Shown: positions 51,376 to 60,834, counted from the first letter of the stretch. The stretch is 64,000 bases of DNA from IDS-8 sp035304345 (GCA_035304345.1 DATGQE010000099.1:1-64000), one strand, 5' to 3'. Translations and numbers: made by a program. The notes: a model not told the origin generated them from the letters alone.

Positions 51376-53409
51376 TCAGGCAGCCTGGCGCAACAGGCGG
51401 CGCATCCAGTCGAGGAGCACCGCGGGCAAGCGCTCGGGGCGCGGCAGGAGCGCGTACTGGCTCGGGCCGAAGACGCGCGGCAGGTAGTCGGCTGCCTGGC
51501 GGTCGATCGTCAGGCAGAACGGGAAGATGCCCGAGAGCTTCGCTTCGCTCACGGCACGCTGCATGTCCTCCACGCCGTAGCGCCCCTGGTAATGGTCCAG
51601 GTCGTTCGGCTTGCCGTCCGAGAGCAGGATCAGCAGGCGGTGGTGTGCCGGCATCTGCATGAGCGTCGCGGTGGCATGGCGCAGCGCGGCGCCGGCGCGC
51701 GTGTAGCGCTCGGGCTCCAGCGCCGCGATACGCCGCGCGCAGCCGGCATCGAACGGCTCGTCGAATCGCTTCAGGTCGCGCACGGTGACGGCGTGCGGGC
51801 CCTCGCCGGAGAAAGACTGCACGGCATACGGCTCGCCGAGCTCCTCGAGCGCCAGGCAGACGAGGAGCAGCGCTTCGCGCTCGACGTCGATCACCCGCCG
51901 GTTCGAGGAGATCCAGCCGTCCGTCGAGCCGCTGGCGTCGATGAGAAGCAGGATCGCGAGATCGCGCCGTTGCGGCCGGCTGCCCTGGTAGAGCCCGTCC
52001 GGCAGGCGCGCACCCGCGCGGAAGTCGGCCAGCGCCTCGATGCACGCGTCGAGGTCGATTTCGTCGCCTTCGAGCTGGCGCCGGAGCGTGATCCGCCGCG
52101 CGCGCAGCATCTCGAAATGCCGCCGCACGAGCACGAGCAACCCGCCGTGACGCGCGAGGGTCTCCTCCACCCATGCCTGCGGACCGGGCGGCGCGTCGAC
52201 GACGTGAACCGTCGCGCCGGTCTCCCGGTAGGCCTGCCTGCGGTAGTCCCATTCCGGGTAGGTGAGCGCCACGCCTTCGGAGCGGGGCGGCGCCGCGAGC
52301 CGCGAGCGCGAGGGGGGCGGGTCGTCGGCGAGGATGACTTCCTTCGGCCGCCCCGGCGTCGCGACCGTGCGTGCTTCCTTGAGATCCGACAGCATGTCGC
52401 CCATCTCGTCCGCGCGGTCGAGGTCGTCGCGGTCCGTGGGGCGCTGCAGTCCCATCGGGTCTTCGGCTTTCTGGTGCGGCTCGTCCGCCTGCACCATCCA
52501 CGGCCCGCTTCGACCGCGGTCGCGGTCCTCGTCCGGCTTCGGCTTGCGCACGTCCGGCCGGCGGGCGACGCGCGTGCTCGACGTGCGCTCCGCGAGCTCG
52601 TCGGCCGGTGCATCGCGGTCGACGACGGCGAGCGGCTCCTCGTCCGCCGGGGCGCGCAACTCGCCGGTCCAGGCGTCGCGGTACAGGAAAGTCTCGCGCC
52701 GCGGGTGGATGCCGCCGGGCCGCAGCTCGTCGGCGATGCGCCGCGCCGCCTCCAGCGAGGCGCGCGCGGAAGGCGCGTCGAATGCCGGGTCCGGCTGGCG
52801 GCAATCGCCGTTCAGCAGGTGGCGTACGAGGCGCTCCAGCGGCTGCGCTTCCCGCGGGAATCCGGACAGCGAGGGCCGTGCCGCGAGCGCCGCCTGCCGC
52901 GAGGCGTTCAGCGCGCCGGCCGTGCCGGGCAGCAGGCGCGCGAGCGCCGCGTCGGCCGCGCTCGCTTCGAGGAGCAGGAAGCAGTCGCGCACGAGCGGCG
53001 ACGGCTCGCCCTGGACCAGTGCCGCGCCGCCGCGCGTCGCACGCATCGCCTGGGCGAGCGCGAGCGCGCGATAACGCTCGAGCGCGAGCTCGAGATCGGT
53101 GAGGCCGAGGTCTGCCGGCAGCCACAGGCTGGTGCCGTCGGTGGCGGGAAGGGGCCGGCGCTGCACGGGCCCGCGGCGCCGGCCGAACACCCGGTCGAGC
53201 AGCGTGGGCGGCGCCGGCGGGGCGGCGACGCGGATCGGGAACCGCCGCCCGAACACGCTCGTCACGAACAGGTCGATGCGCGCGGCGACATCGGCGAGCC
53301 CGACCGTCGGCGCGCTCCCCACGCGCTCGCGCTGCCGGCGCCACAGGTCGCGCACGAATACGGTCGCGTGGCGCGCGACGTCGCTGACGATTTCCTCGGG
53401 CTCGGGCAT
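51376..53409 (-). CDS. norD: Nitric oxide reductase activation protein NorD (VWA domain)
   Basis: A 677-residue cytoplasmic protein with a long variable N-terminal part, a charged middle (about 300-350) and a C-terminal von Willebrand A domain with the MIDAS motif DASGSTDG and a later ILLSDGKPND. NorD works with the MoxR-type ATPase NorQ to assemble or activate the iron centre of nitric oxide reductase. It normally directly follows norQ in norCBQD operons. Here it is on the same strand but 6.6 kb away from norQ, separated by polysaccharide genes. No obvious FNR/DNR box was seen in the 146-bp gap upstream, and no strong Shine-Dalgarno precedes the ATG. Confidence 0.9.
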   Translation of the reverse strand: MPEPEEIVSDVARHATVFVRDLWRRQRERVGSAPTVGLADVAARIDLFVTSVFGRRFPIRVAAPPAPPTLLDRVFGRRRGPVQRRPLPATDGTSLWLPADLGLTDLELALERYRALALAQAMRATRGGAALVQGEPSPLVRDCFLLLEASAADAALARLLPGTAGALNASRQAALAARPSLSGFPREAQPLERLVRHLLNGDCRQPDPAFDAPSARASLEAARRIADELRPGGIHPRRETFLYRDAWTGELRAPADEEPLAVVDRDAPADELAERTSSTRVARRPDVRKPKPDEDRDRGRSGPWMVQADEPHQKAEDPMGLQRPTDRDDLDRADEMGDMLSDLKEARTVATPGRPKEVILADDPPPSRSRLAAPPRSEGVALTYPEWDYRRQAYRETGATVHVVDAPPGPQAWVEETLARHGGLLVLVRRHFEMLRARRITLRRQLEGDEIDLDACIEALADFRAGARLPDGLYQGSRPQRRDLAILLLIDASGSTDGWISSNRRVIDVEREALLLVCLALEELGEPYAVQSFSGEGPHAVTVRDLKRFDEPFDAGCARRIAALEPERYTRAGAALRHATATLMQMPAHHRLLILLSDGKPNDLDHYQGRYGVEDMQRAVSEAKLSGIFPFCLTIDRQAADYLPRVFGPSQYALLPRPERLPAVLLDWMRRLLRQAA

Positions 53410-53555
53410 GGCCGGCTCGCATCCGGGGCCTGGCGAAGCCGTCAGGTTAGGCAGGGCACGCTCGAAGACGCAAATGGCCGGCGTGACCGCGGCGCCGGCG
53501 ACGGGAAGGTCGCGCCGGCCGGCAGGACCGGCGGTGCGCAGCTATATTGGTGGGC

Positions 53556-54536
53556 ATGGGAAGGATCCTCGTCACCGGCGCAACCGGCTTTACCGGCAGT
53601 GCCCTGACACGCCGGCTGGTGCAGGAAGGCCACCAGGTGACGGCGTTCGTCCGGGAAAGCTCCGACGTCACCGGGCTCCAGGAGCTCGGCGTGGAGATCG
53701 TCAGGCTCGACATCACCGATTACGAGCAGGTCGCGCGGCACATGCGTCCGTTCGACCGCGTGTTCCACGTCGCCGCGAGCTTTCGGCGGGAGCACGCGGA
53801 CCTCCGCGAGTTCTCCCGGGTCAACGTCGATGCCACCCGCCACCTGCTGCAAGCCGCGCTCGATCAGGGCGTGGGCCGCTTCATCCATTGCTCGACGATC
53901 GGCGTGCACGGCGGCGTGGAACCCGGCGCGACCGAATCGTACCGCTTCAAACCCAACGATCATTACCAGCGCAGCAAGCTCGAAGGCGAGCTGCTCGCGC
54001 ACGAGTATTTCGCGAAGGGACTTCCCGGGACCGTGATCAGGCCGGCGGGCATCTACGGGCCGGGCGATCGCCGCTTCCTCAAGCTCTTCAAGGCAATCAA
54101 GAAGGGCTTCTTCGTGATGATCGGCCGCGGGGATACGCTGTTTCACATGGTCTACATCGACGATCTCGTGCAGGGCTTCCTGCTCGCCAGCGAGCGCGAG
54201 GAGGCCCTGAACGAGGTCTTCATCATCGGCAGCGAGCGCCATTGCACGATCAACGAGATCGTCAGGGAGGTGGCGGCAGCCCTGCACGTGCGGCAGCCGC
54301 GGCTGCGCGTGCCGCTGCGCCCGGTGTACCTCGCGGCGGCGCTCTGCGAGGACGCCTATCGTACGCTGGGGTTGTCGTCTCCGCCGTTGTACCGGCGGCG
54401 CGTCGAGTTCTTCCAGATGAACCGGTCGTTCGATATCGGCAAGGCGAGGCGCCTGCTGGGTTACGAGCCCAGGTTCGACCTGAAGCAAGGCATCGAGGCG
54501 ACCGCCAGGAGTTACGAAGCGCTGGGACTCATCTGA
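53556..54536 (+). CDS. NAD-dependent epimerase/dehydratase (extended SDR)
   Basis: A 326-residue extended SDR protein with the NAD-binding motif GATGFTGSAL, an Asp in DITDYEQV for the adenine, and the catalytic YxxxK in YQRSKLEGE. Family members modify nucleotide sugars or reduce hydroxy-ketones; specificity is not evident. Two earlier in-frame starts (TTG 53547, GTG 53550) exist, but ATG 53556 gives the shortest sensible N-terminus (GRILVTGATG). A TATATT at 53543-53548 lies just upstream, so the transcript may be nearly leaderless. The 3' end overlaps the convergent membrane-protein gene by 8 bp. Position suggests a role with the adjoining polysaccharide genes. Confidence 0.88.
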   Translation: MGRILVTGATGFTGSALTRRLVQEGHQVTAFVRESSDVTGLQELGVEIVRLDITDYEQVARHMRPFDRVFHVAASFRREHADLREFSRVNVDATRHLLQAALDQGVGRFIHCSTIGVHGGVEPGATESYRFKPNDHYQRSKLEGELLAHEYFAKGLPGTVIRPAGIYGPGDRRFLKLFKAIKKGFFVMIGRGDTLFHMVYIDDLVQGFLLASEREEALNEVFIIGSERHCTINEIVREVAAALHVRQPRLRVPLRPVYLAAALCEDAYRTLGLSSPPLYRRRVEFFQMNRSFDIGKARRLLGYEPRFDLKQGIEATARSYEALGLI

Positions 54537-55242
54537 CGTCGGAGGCGCCCGCCAAGACGAGGTCGAGCAGGAACAGGCCCGGATCGCCGCGGCGCCGCGC
54601 CAGCCGGAACGCGTACCAGAGCATGAGGCTCGCGGCGACCAGCTCGCCGCCGTCTTCCACGATTCCGAGGAAGCCCGCGAGCCAGCTCCTGTCCTCCGCG
54701 ACCATGTGCGCCGCGTCGGCGAACACCCCGCAAAGCACGAGGAGCGCCACGAGCAGCAGCATGTCGCGGGAGACCTTCCGGAAGCGCTGCGGGCCGCGCC
54801 GGTAGGCCCATGCGAGCGGCACCAGCAGCGCGCCGCCGAGCACGGCGGCCGCGGCCAGCTCGCCCAGGTCCTGCCGCCGCAGGTTGAAAGGCGGCTCGAT
54901 GCCGAGGTGACCGGCGATCAGCCGTCCGAGCGTCTCGTGCACCTGCAGCGCGTCGTCGGCGAGCAGGACGACGAACACGAGCGTCCACGCGAAATAGCCG
55001 TGGCAGCGGGTGGCCCTGCGCACGCTTTCGAACAGGATCGCGATCGTGAGGTACTTGAGATAGCCGAAGCACTCCGGCCACCCGCCTTCCTGGCCGAGAT
55101 CGAAGCGCGCATCCAGGTACGGCGTCAGGTAATAGACGACGTGCAGCGCGACGAGAACGGCGTCGGTGCCGAGCAGGAGCAAAAGCAGCCGCGTCGCGTG
55201 CCGGTCGTGCAGGGCGGCGATGCCGCCCGGGCGGCGGGTCAC
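54529..55242 (-). CDS. Membrane protein of unknown function
   Basis: A 237-residue integral membrane protein with about six hydrophobic segments (for example LLLLLLGTDAVLVALHVV, LVFVVLLADDALQV, LLLVALLVLCGVFADAAHMV). I do not recognise its family. Acidic and histidine residues in the membrane segments (DDALQVHE, DAAHMVAEDRSW) might bind a metal or proton, which is inference only. The GTG start at 55242 forms a GTGA overlap with the stop of the GINT-like gene, so it is part of the polysaccharide operon and could act in lipid-linked sugar handling. Confidence 0.75.
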   Translation of the reverse strand: MTRRPGGIAALHDRHATRLLLLLLGTDAVLVALHVVYYLTPYLDARFDLGQEGGWPECFGYLKYLTIAILFESVRRATRCHGYFAWTLVFVVLLADDALQVHETLGRLIAGHLGIEPPFNLRRQDLGELAAAAVLGGALLVPLAWAYRRGPQRFRKVSRDMLLLVALLVLCGVFADAAHMVAEDRSWLAGFLGIVEDGGELVAASLMLWYAFRLARRRGDPGLFLLDLVLAGASDVR

Positions 55243-56732
55243 CTTCGCACTCCGCGCCGCGGCACCTGCGCCATGCCGTCGATGCATTCCAGCCTCCCGT
55301 GCCGGTTCAGGGTGTGAATGAGCGGATAGGGCCAGTCGCCGGCCGGGTCGATCGGCACCGGCGGCGACAGCTCGACGTGCTCCGGATCGAGGCGGACCAG
55401 CTCCGACAGGCCGAGCCCGCCGCCGTACCCGGCGCTGCCGTCCTGGACCGGCAGCACGATGCGCTCGCCCAGCCTCGCGAAAGCGCCGCCGGGCCGCGCC
55501 GCGGACCTGTCGATGAGGACGGGGTTTTCGGGATGCGGCCGCCACGGGCCCTCCAGCCGTTCCGCGAAAAAGACCGCCATCGTGTCCGAGGCGTTGCCGG
55601 CGCCGTCGCGCTCCGTGCCGAGCAGCCAGAAGAGCCCCTCGTGACGGAGCAGGGTCGCGTCGAAGACTTCGCGCCCGGCGAGCAGCACCCGGTGCCGCAC
55701 CCAGCGGTCGGGAAACTCGCGGGCGCGGTACAGGACGAGCTGCCGGCCGGCGCCGCTCTCCGGGATCATCCACATCTCGCCGTCATGAGCGAACACCTGC
55801 GGGTACGACAGGTGCCAGGGCTCTTCCAGCACTTGCCGCGGCGTGCCGAAAACGCCGTCCGGGCCGCGCTCGCTGACGGCGATGACCCCCTTGCCGCGGG
55901 CGTGGACGAGCTCCTCCACGAAGATGAGCTGCCGGCCCTCCCAGTCCACCGGGAACGGGTCGGCGTAGAACCGGTCGCCGTCGTCCGGCAGCACGGACCA
56001 TGCCAGTCCGCCGAGCGACAGCGTCTCGGCGACCCCCGGGCCGTCGTGCAGCCGGTAGCCGACGCGCCAGTGCGCGCCGTGGTAGCGCAGGTTGCGCAGC
56101 GCCTTCCGCGCCAGTCGCGGCAGTGCCGACGAGAGATACGCGCGCGCCAGCGCCGAAGAGGTCGCCGGTGTCGCGGTGGCGGCCGGCGCGGCCGCGCGCG
56201 CGCGGCCGGCGGGCGCGGCTTCGTAACGGTTGACGAAGTCCACGAGCAGCGTGATCGCACGCGCGACGACGTCGTCCAGCCCGCGGCTGACGAAAGAGCG
56301 CCCGTAGCTCATCGGCGCCGCGTGCGCCACGTGCTCGCCGTCGAGGTAGAGGTCGACGACCGGGACGTCGCCGCGGCACAGGACCGCCGCGGCGGCGGTG
56401 AAATCCGGCTGCCCCTGGAACCGCGCGGCGAGCACCGGCGCGTCCCGGCTCCCGACGCCGGCGCCTTCCGACAGGTCGAGCACGAGCCGGCAGGGCCGAC
56501 CCGCGGCTCCTCCCGCGTCGAACGCCGGGATCGGTGCCGTGAGGCTCGTCTGCGTCGTGCCGCGAATGCGGCGTTCGGCGGCGAGGAGCGTTTCCAGCAG
56601 CCTGTTGCGGCGGCCGCCCGTGCGCGACGTCGCGACGACGACATCGTGTCCCGCGGCCGCGAGCCGGTCGACGGCGAGGCGGTGCCAGCGGCGCGGTCCC
56701 TCGGCAGGCAACACGACCTTCACCGCCGTCAT
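55239..56732 (-). CDS. Putative GINT1-like glycosyltransferase-associated protein (formyltransferase-like N-terminus, beta-propeller C-terminus)
   Basis: A 497-residue protein. The N-terminal half (MTAVKVVLPAEG, then VVVATSRTGG) resembles the nucleotide-binding part of formyltransferase-like proteins. The C-terminal half has propeller blades of the kind seen in GINT1-N/GH43-like proteins: FYADPFPVDWEG, HLSYPQVFAHDGEMWMIPES and RPHPENPVL. Such proteins occur in cell-envelope sugar clusters and may transfer or modify sugars; the precise activity is unknown. It starts 14 bp after the GT4 gene and overlaps the downstream membrane-protein gene. Confidence 0.75.
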   Translation of the reverse strand: MTAVKVVLPAEGPRRWHRLAVDRLAAAGHDVVVATSRTGGRRNRLLETLLAAERRIRGTTQTSLTAPIPAFDAGGAAGRPCRLVLDLSEGAGVGSRDAPVLAARFQGQPDFTAAAAVLCRGDVPVVDLYLDGEHVAHAAPMSYGRSFVSRGLDDVVARAITLLVDFVNRYEAAPAGRARAAAPAATATPATSSALARAYLSSALPRLARKALRNLRYHGAHWRVGYRLHDGPGVAETLSLGGLAWSVLPDDGDRFYADPFPVDWEGRQLIFVEELVHARGKGVIAVSERGPDGVFGTPRQVLEEPWHLSYPQVFAHDGEMWMIPESGAGRQLVLYRAREFPDRWVRHRVLLAGREVFDATLLRHEGLFWLLGTERDGAGNASDTMAVFFAERLEGPWRPHPENPVLIDRSAARPGGAFARLGERIVLPVQDGSAGYGGGLGLSELVRLDPEHVELSPPVPIDPAGDWPYPLIHTLNRHGRLECIDGMAQVPRRGVRR

Positions 56733-56746
56733 GGCCTTCCGGGCCG

Positions 56747-57919
56747 TCAGTGCACGGCACGGCGCAGGTCGCCGTGCGCCTCGCCGCACAGCAACCGTTC
56801 GTAGAGGCCGAGGTAACGCGCCGTGACCGCCTCCAGCGTGCAGGCGGAGAGCACCCGCCGGGCGTTGTCGACCAGCCGCCCGGCGAGCGCGGGATCGTCG
56901 AGGAGGCGCAGCGCCGCGGTCGCGGTCGCCGCCGGGTCGTTCACCGGCACGAGGAGCACGTCCCGGCCGTGCGTATAGACGCCCCGGTAGGCGTCGAGGT
57001 CCGTGAGCACGGTCGGCGTGCCCGCCGCCAGCGCTTCGAGGGCGGCGAGGGGAAAGCCTTCGCTCAGGGAGGGCAGCACGGCGACGGTGGACGCCGCGAG
57101 GTAAGGCACGACGTTCGGCTGGTGGCCGACGAAGCGAACGCGGTCCGTGAGCTGCAGGCTGCGCGCCCGCTCTTCCAGCGCGCCGCGCAGCGGTCCCGCA
57201 CCGACGACGACGAAATACACGCCGGGCCTGGCTGCGCGAATGATCGCCGCCGCCTCGAGGAAGCAGGCGTGCCCCTTTTCCCGCGCCAGCCGGCCGACGA
57301 TGCCGACGACCGGCGCGTCCGGCGGGATGCCCAGCGACGCCCGCAGCGCACCGGTGTCGGCGGCCGCCGCCTCCGCGCGGATCGCCTCGACCGGGACGGC
57401 ATTCCAGATCACCTCGATCGGCGTGTGCCGGACGTGGCGCTCCTCCACCATGAAGCGCTTCACGCGCTCGGAGACCGCGACCGCGAGCTGCTGCTGCCGG
57501 CAGAGCACCCGGTCGGCCACCCGCTGGACGGCCGGCATGCGCGGATCGATGAAGTGCTCCTGGATGACGACCGGCACGCCGATGCGCCGCCCCAGGATGC
57601 GCCCGAAGGTCCAGGACGCGTAGCCGTGCAGGTGCAGCAGCGTGGGCCGCCAGCGGGCCGCGAGCCGCTCGAGGTCGTGCAGCACGCGCAGGTCGAACTT
57701 GCCTCGCCCGAGGCACGCCACTTCCACGCCGCACTGAGTCATGAACGCCCGGGCGCTGGCGTCTTCCCTGAGGCCGCAGACCATCGCCGCGCAGCGGCCG
57801 GGCGGGTAGGCGGGCAGGCGATAGGCGAGCTGGCGCGCCGGTCCCGCGATCTGCGACCCGTCGACGCTCAGCTTGTCCATGACGTGCAGGATCCTCATCG
57901 GGCGCGGCTCCGCGTTCAT
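56747..57919 (-). CDS. Glycosyltransferase family 4
   Basis: A 390-residue GT-B enzyme. The N-terminal Rossmann half contains LHVMDKLSVDGSQ and the C-terminal half the GT4 donor motifs VVGIVGRLAREKG and SLSEGFPLAALEALAAGTP, where the glutamates bind the nucleotide-sugar ribose and phosphate. It transfers a sugar from a nucleotide donor, probably to a lipid-linked oligosaccharide for an exopolysaccharide or O-antigen. The start overlaps the acyltransferase stop (ATGA), so the two are co-translated. Confidence 0.92.
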   Translation of the reverse strand: MNAEPRPMRILHVMDKLSVDGSQIAGPARQLAYRLPAYPPGRCAAMVCGLREDASARAFMTQCGVEVACLGRGKFDLRVLHDLERLAARWRPTLLHLHGYASWTFGRILGRRIGVPVVIQEHFIDPRMPAVQRVADRVLCRQQQLAVAVSERVKRFMVEERHVRHTPIEVIWNAVPVEAIRAEAAAADTGALRASLGIPPDAPVVGIVGRLAREKGHACFLEAAAIIRAARPGVYFVVVGAGPLRGALEERARSLQLTDRVRFVGHQPNVVPYLAASTVAVLPSLSEGFPLAALEALAAGTPTVLTDLDAYRGVYTHGRDVLLVPVNDPAATATAALRLLDDPALAGRLVDNARRVLSACTLEAVTARYLGLYERLLCGEAHGDLRRAVH

Positions 57920-58446
57920 GGCCGGCGCACGAAGAGTGGCCGGGCGGGCTGCCCTTCGGACACCGTGCAGGCTTCCAGGCGGCCGGTCACGACGGAGTTC
58001 GGCGCCACGATGCAGTGATCGCCGATGTCGGCGCCGTCCATGACGATGCAGCCGGCACCGATCCAGACGTCGTTGCCGATCGTGATGCCCCTGGACGTCT
58101 TTTCCTGGAGGGCGACAGGGATGTCGAGCCGGTCATACCGGTAGTTGTTGCCGACGATGCAGACGTTCGGGCTGATCAGGCAATGGTCCCCGATGCGGAC
58201 GCCTCCGGCGGATGCCGATATGAAGCAGCAGGTGCCGATGTGCACGTGGCTGCCGATGCTGACGTCCCCGTCCGTCGCCTTGAGCTTGGTGAACGAGCCG
58301 ATCTGGCTGCCCTTCCCGATGCGCAGCCGCGGGCTCAGCTCCACCTCGGCGCGCGGGCTGATCTTGCAGCCGTACCGCAACAGGTAATAAACAGTCACGA
58401 CGAACGACGGCACCAGGAACCGCTGTACGACCTTCCTGGCTTCCAT
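57916..58446 (-). CDS. Hexapeptide-repeat O-acetyltransferase
   Basis: A 176-residue left-handed beta-helix acyltransferase (WbbJ/LacA-like). Hexapeptide repeats run through IGKGSQIGSF, DVSIGSHVHIG, RIGDHCLISPN and ITIGNDVWIGAGCIVMDGAD, ending PARPLFVRRP. Such enzymes add acetyl groups to sugars from acetyl-CoA. It is the first gene of the minus-strand polysaccharide operon and divergent from the flippase gene across a 131-bp gap. Confidence 0.9.
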   Translation of the reverse strand: MEARKVVQRFLVPSFVVTVYYLLRYGCKISPRAEVELSPRLRIGKGSQIGSFTKLKATDGDVSIGSHVHIGTCCFISASAGGVRIGDHCLISPNVCIVGNNYRYDRLDIPVALQEKTSRGITIGNDVWIGAGCIVMDGADIGDHCIVAPNSVVTGRLEACTVSEGQPARPLFVRRP

Positions 58447-58543
58447 CAGCGTCTTTCATGAGCGGCCAACCGCTTTCTCCGTTTCGTGTTCATCGGGCGA
58501 CCGTGCCGGACACGTTCCCTGACCTTTTCCGTGGATGAATTAG

Positions 58544-58562
58544 ACTCGACTTACCCTCGAGT
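58544..58562. promoter_or_regulatory. Inverted repeat before the flippase gene
   Basis: ACTCGA (58544-58549) and TCGAGT (58557-58562) flank a 7-nt spacer, ending 15 bp before the flippase ATG. TAGACT at 58541-58546 is a possible -10. The element could be an operator or a leader hairpin that controls flippase translation; nothing decides between them. Confidence 0.3.
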
Positions 58563-58577
58563 GTAGTGCATGCACGC

Positions 58578-60026
58578 ATGACCGCCAGCGAAGGCAATCG
58601 GATGGGCTCGCAGGTGCAGCGGCTCGCGTACAACGCGCTCGCGCTCGTCACCGGCGGCGTCGTCGCACAGCTCGTTTTCACGCTGGTCGAGGTGTTGATC
58701 GCCCGCAAGCTCGGCGCGGACTCCTACGGCGTGTTCGTCACCGCCTACTCGTGGACGGTCCTCGCCTCGACGATCATGGGGCACGGCATGGCGCTGTGGA
58801 CGGTCCAGGAAGGCTCGCGCAACCACGACCGCATCCCCGCGCTCCTCGGCTCGAGCCTCGTCGCCGGGGCGGCCATCTTCGCCGTCATGTACGCAGCGCT
58901 GGTCGCGGCCGTGTACTGGCTGGAGCCGAATCCCGTGCTCGCCTTCCTGCTCGTCCTCCTGCCGTACGGTCTCGTCCTGGCCACGCAGACCAACCTGGGC
59001 GCGGCGTACTCCTGTTGCCAGACGATGCAGATCAACGCCTGGTTCCAGGCGCTCGCGCCGCTCGCCATCCTCGTTTTCTGTTTCGCCTGGGCCCGGGGCG
59101 AGCTGGCCCTCGAGGACGTCGGTCGGGCCTATGTCGTCGGCGGCGGCATCGTCACCGCCGCCTGGCTCGCGCTGGCGTTCCGCCGCTTCCGCCCGACGTT
59201 CAGCGCCCGCCACGCCCTCGAGACCGCCTGGTCGAGCAACCAGTACGCGTTGACCAACCTCCTCGGCAACGTCTTCTACCGGACCGACGTCGTCATGCTG
59301 TCCGCGCTCGCCGGTGTGCGGGAAGCCGGGATCTACGCGGCCGCGTACAAGCTCGTCGAGCTCGTCCTGAAGTTCGCGGTCGTGGCGGGACGGGTCTTCG
59401 CGCCGGCGCTGTTCAAGGCGAGCCACGAGCCGGGAAAGGCGTACCTCGTGTTCGCGAGCATGATGACGCGCTTCCTCGCGGTCGCCGGGCTGGCGGCGGG
59501 CGTGGCAAGCTTCATCCTGGCGGAAGAGCTGATCCGGCTGCTGTTCGGCGAAGGCTACGCCGCCAGCGTCCCCGTGCTGCGCATCCTCGGCGGCGTCATG
59601 GCGACACGCGGCATGATGGTGGCGCTGCAGCTCCTGCTGTCGAGCGTCGACCTGCATTTCCGCCGCGTGGCGAGCCTCGGGGTGACCGTCGTCGCCAACA
59701 TCGTGGCCAACGCGGTCCTCATCCCCCTGCTCGGAGCGCAAGGTGCGGCCTGGGCGGGGCTGTTCAGCGGCGCCCTGCTCATCGTGCTGTACGCCGTGTC
59801 GTGCGCCGGGCGACAGGATTTCCGCTTCGTGCAGTGGCTGCTGGTGCCTTCCGTCCTGGCGATCGCGATCGCCACGGCCGCGCCCCTGCTCGGGATGAAC
59901 GCGTTCGTCACCGCCGTCCTGTCGCTCTCGGTGCTGGCGGCCGGCCTGCTTTTGACCGGGTTCGTGCGCGGCGACGAGATACGCTTCGTGCTGCGCTCGC
60001 TCCTGCCGGCCGGGACGGCTAGATGA
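58578..60026 (+). CDS. Polysaccharide flippase (Wzx-like, MATE/MOP superfamily)
   Basis: A 482-residue membrane protein with about 12-14 helices. The N-terminus (LAYNALALVTGGVVAQLVFTL) and the central block SNQYALTNLLGNVFYRTDVVML are typical of Wzx/oligosaccharide flippases, which move lipid-linked repeat units across the inner membrane. The ATG at 58578 is chosen; a GTG at 58566 is possible. Its 3' end overlaps the convergent norQ gene by 8 bp. It is the only plus-strand export gene next to the minus-strand polysaccharide operon. No Wzy polymerase or Wzz was recognised in the window. Confidence 0.9.
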   Translation: MTASEGNRMGSQVQRLAYNALALVTGGVVAQLVFTLVEVLIARKLGADSYGVFVTAYSWTVLASTIMGHGMALWTVQEGSRNHDRIPALLGSSLVAGAAIFAVMYAALVAAVYWLEPNPVLAFLLVLLPYGLVLATQTNLGAAYSCCQTMQINAWFQALAPLAILVFCFAWARGELALEDVGRAYVVGGGIVTAAWLALAFRRFRPTFSARHALETAWSSNQYALTNLLGNVFYRTDVVMLSALAGVREAGIYAAAYKLVELVLKFAVVAGRVFAPALFKASHEPGKAYLVFASMMTRFLAVAGLAAGVASFILAEELIRLLFGEGYAASVPVLRILGGVMATRGMMVALQLLLSSVDLHFRRVASLGVTVVANIVANAVLIPLLGAQGAAWAGLFSGALLIVLYAVSCAGRQDFRFVQWLLVPSVLAIAIATAAPLLGMNAFVTAVLSLSVLAAGLLLTGFVRGDEIRFVLRSLLPAGTAR

Positions 60027-60834
60027 AGGTGGCGTCGACCAGGTCGCGCATCGCGCCGACCAGCACGGGGTCGTCCGACAGCGGCGACACGACCGCGGCA
60101 TGGCAGGCTTCCCGCGGCGGAATCCCGCTCGCCACGAGGACGGCGGCCGCGATCAGGAGCCGCGTGCCGGGCACCTCGGCGAGGCCGCGATCCTTGAGCT
60201 CGCGCAGCCGCCGGCCGAGGCCGGCGAGCGCCCGTGCGGTCGCGGGATCGGTCCCGCTTTCGCGCTCGATGATCACGGCTTCGCGATCCTCGGGCGGGAA
60301 ATCGAGATCGATCGCGACGAAGCGCTGGCGCGTGCTCGGCTTCAGGTCCTTCAGCATGCGCTGGTAACCGGGATTGTAGGAGACGACGAGCAGGAACCCG
60401 GGCGCGGCCTGCAGCGTCTCGCCGGTCTTGTCGATCGGCAGGATGCGCCGGTAGTCCGAGAGCGCGTGCAGCACGACGACCGTGTCCTGCCGCGCCTCGA
60501 CCACCTCGTCGAGGTAGCAGATGGCGCCGGTCCTGGCGGCACGGGTGAGCGGGCCGTCCTGCCACACGGTGCCGTCGTGGCGGATGAGGAAGCGGCCGAT
60601 CAGGTCGCTCGCGGTGACGTCGTCATGGCAGGCGATCGTGACCAGGGGGCGGCCGAGCTTCCACGCCATGTGCTCCACGAACCGCGTCTTGCCACAGCCG
60701 GTCGGCCCTTTCAGCATGACCGCGAGCCCGCGCGCGTGGCACTGCTCGAAGACGGCGACCTCGTTGCCGGCCGGCAGGTACCAGGGCTCCGACGCAGGAC
60801 GCTCGATGCGGTAAGCGGGCCGATCCTCGCTCAC
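60019..60834 (-). CDS. norQ: NorQ/CbbQ-type MoxR AAA+ ATPase
   Basis: A 271-residue ATPase of the NorQ/CbbQ family. Walker A is GPTGCGKT and Walker B is ICYLDEV, with further AAA+ elements in PGFLLVVSYNPGYQ and a C-terminal helical lid. With NorD it acts as a chaperone that inserts or activates the iron of nitric oxide reductase. The GTG at 60834 forms a GTGA overlap with the norB stop, a tight coupling that fixes the start. Its 3' end overlaps the flippase gene by 8 bp, so norD is not the next gene, unlike the usual order. Confidence 0.92.
   Translation of the reverse strand: MSEDRPAYRIERPASEPWYLPAGNEVAVFEQCHARGLAVMLKGPTGCGKTRFVEHMAWKLGRPLVTIACHDDVTASDLIGRFLIRHDGTVWQDGPLTRAARTGAICYLDEVVEARQDTVVVLHALSDYRRILPIDKTGETLQAAPGFLLVVSYNPGYQRMLKDLKPSTRQRFVAIDLDFPPEDREAVIIERESGTDPATARALAGLGRRLRELKDRGLAEVPGTRLLIAAAVLVASGIPPREACHAAVVSPLSDDPVLVGAMRDLVDATFI

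Noticed and set aside
49808..53422. A 1204-codon open frame on the minus strand that would fuse a long basic protein to CapA
   Set aside because: The first two-thirds is an off-frame reading of norD in GC-rich DNA (arginine/alanine-rich, low complexity). NorD itself has a clear VWA domain in another frame, and CapA has its own signal peptide and ribosome-binding site at 51223.
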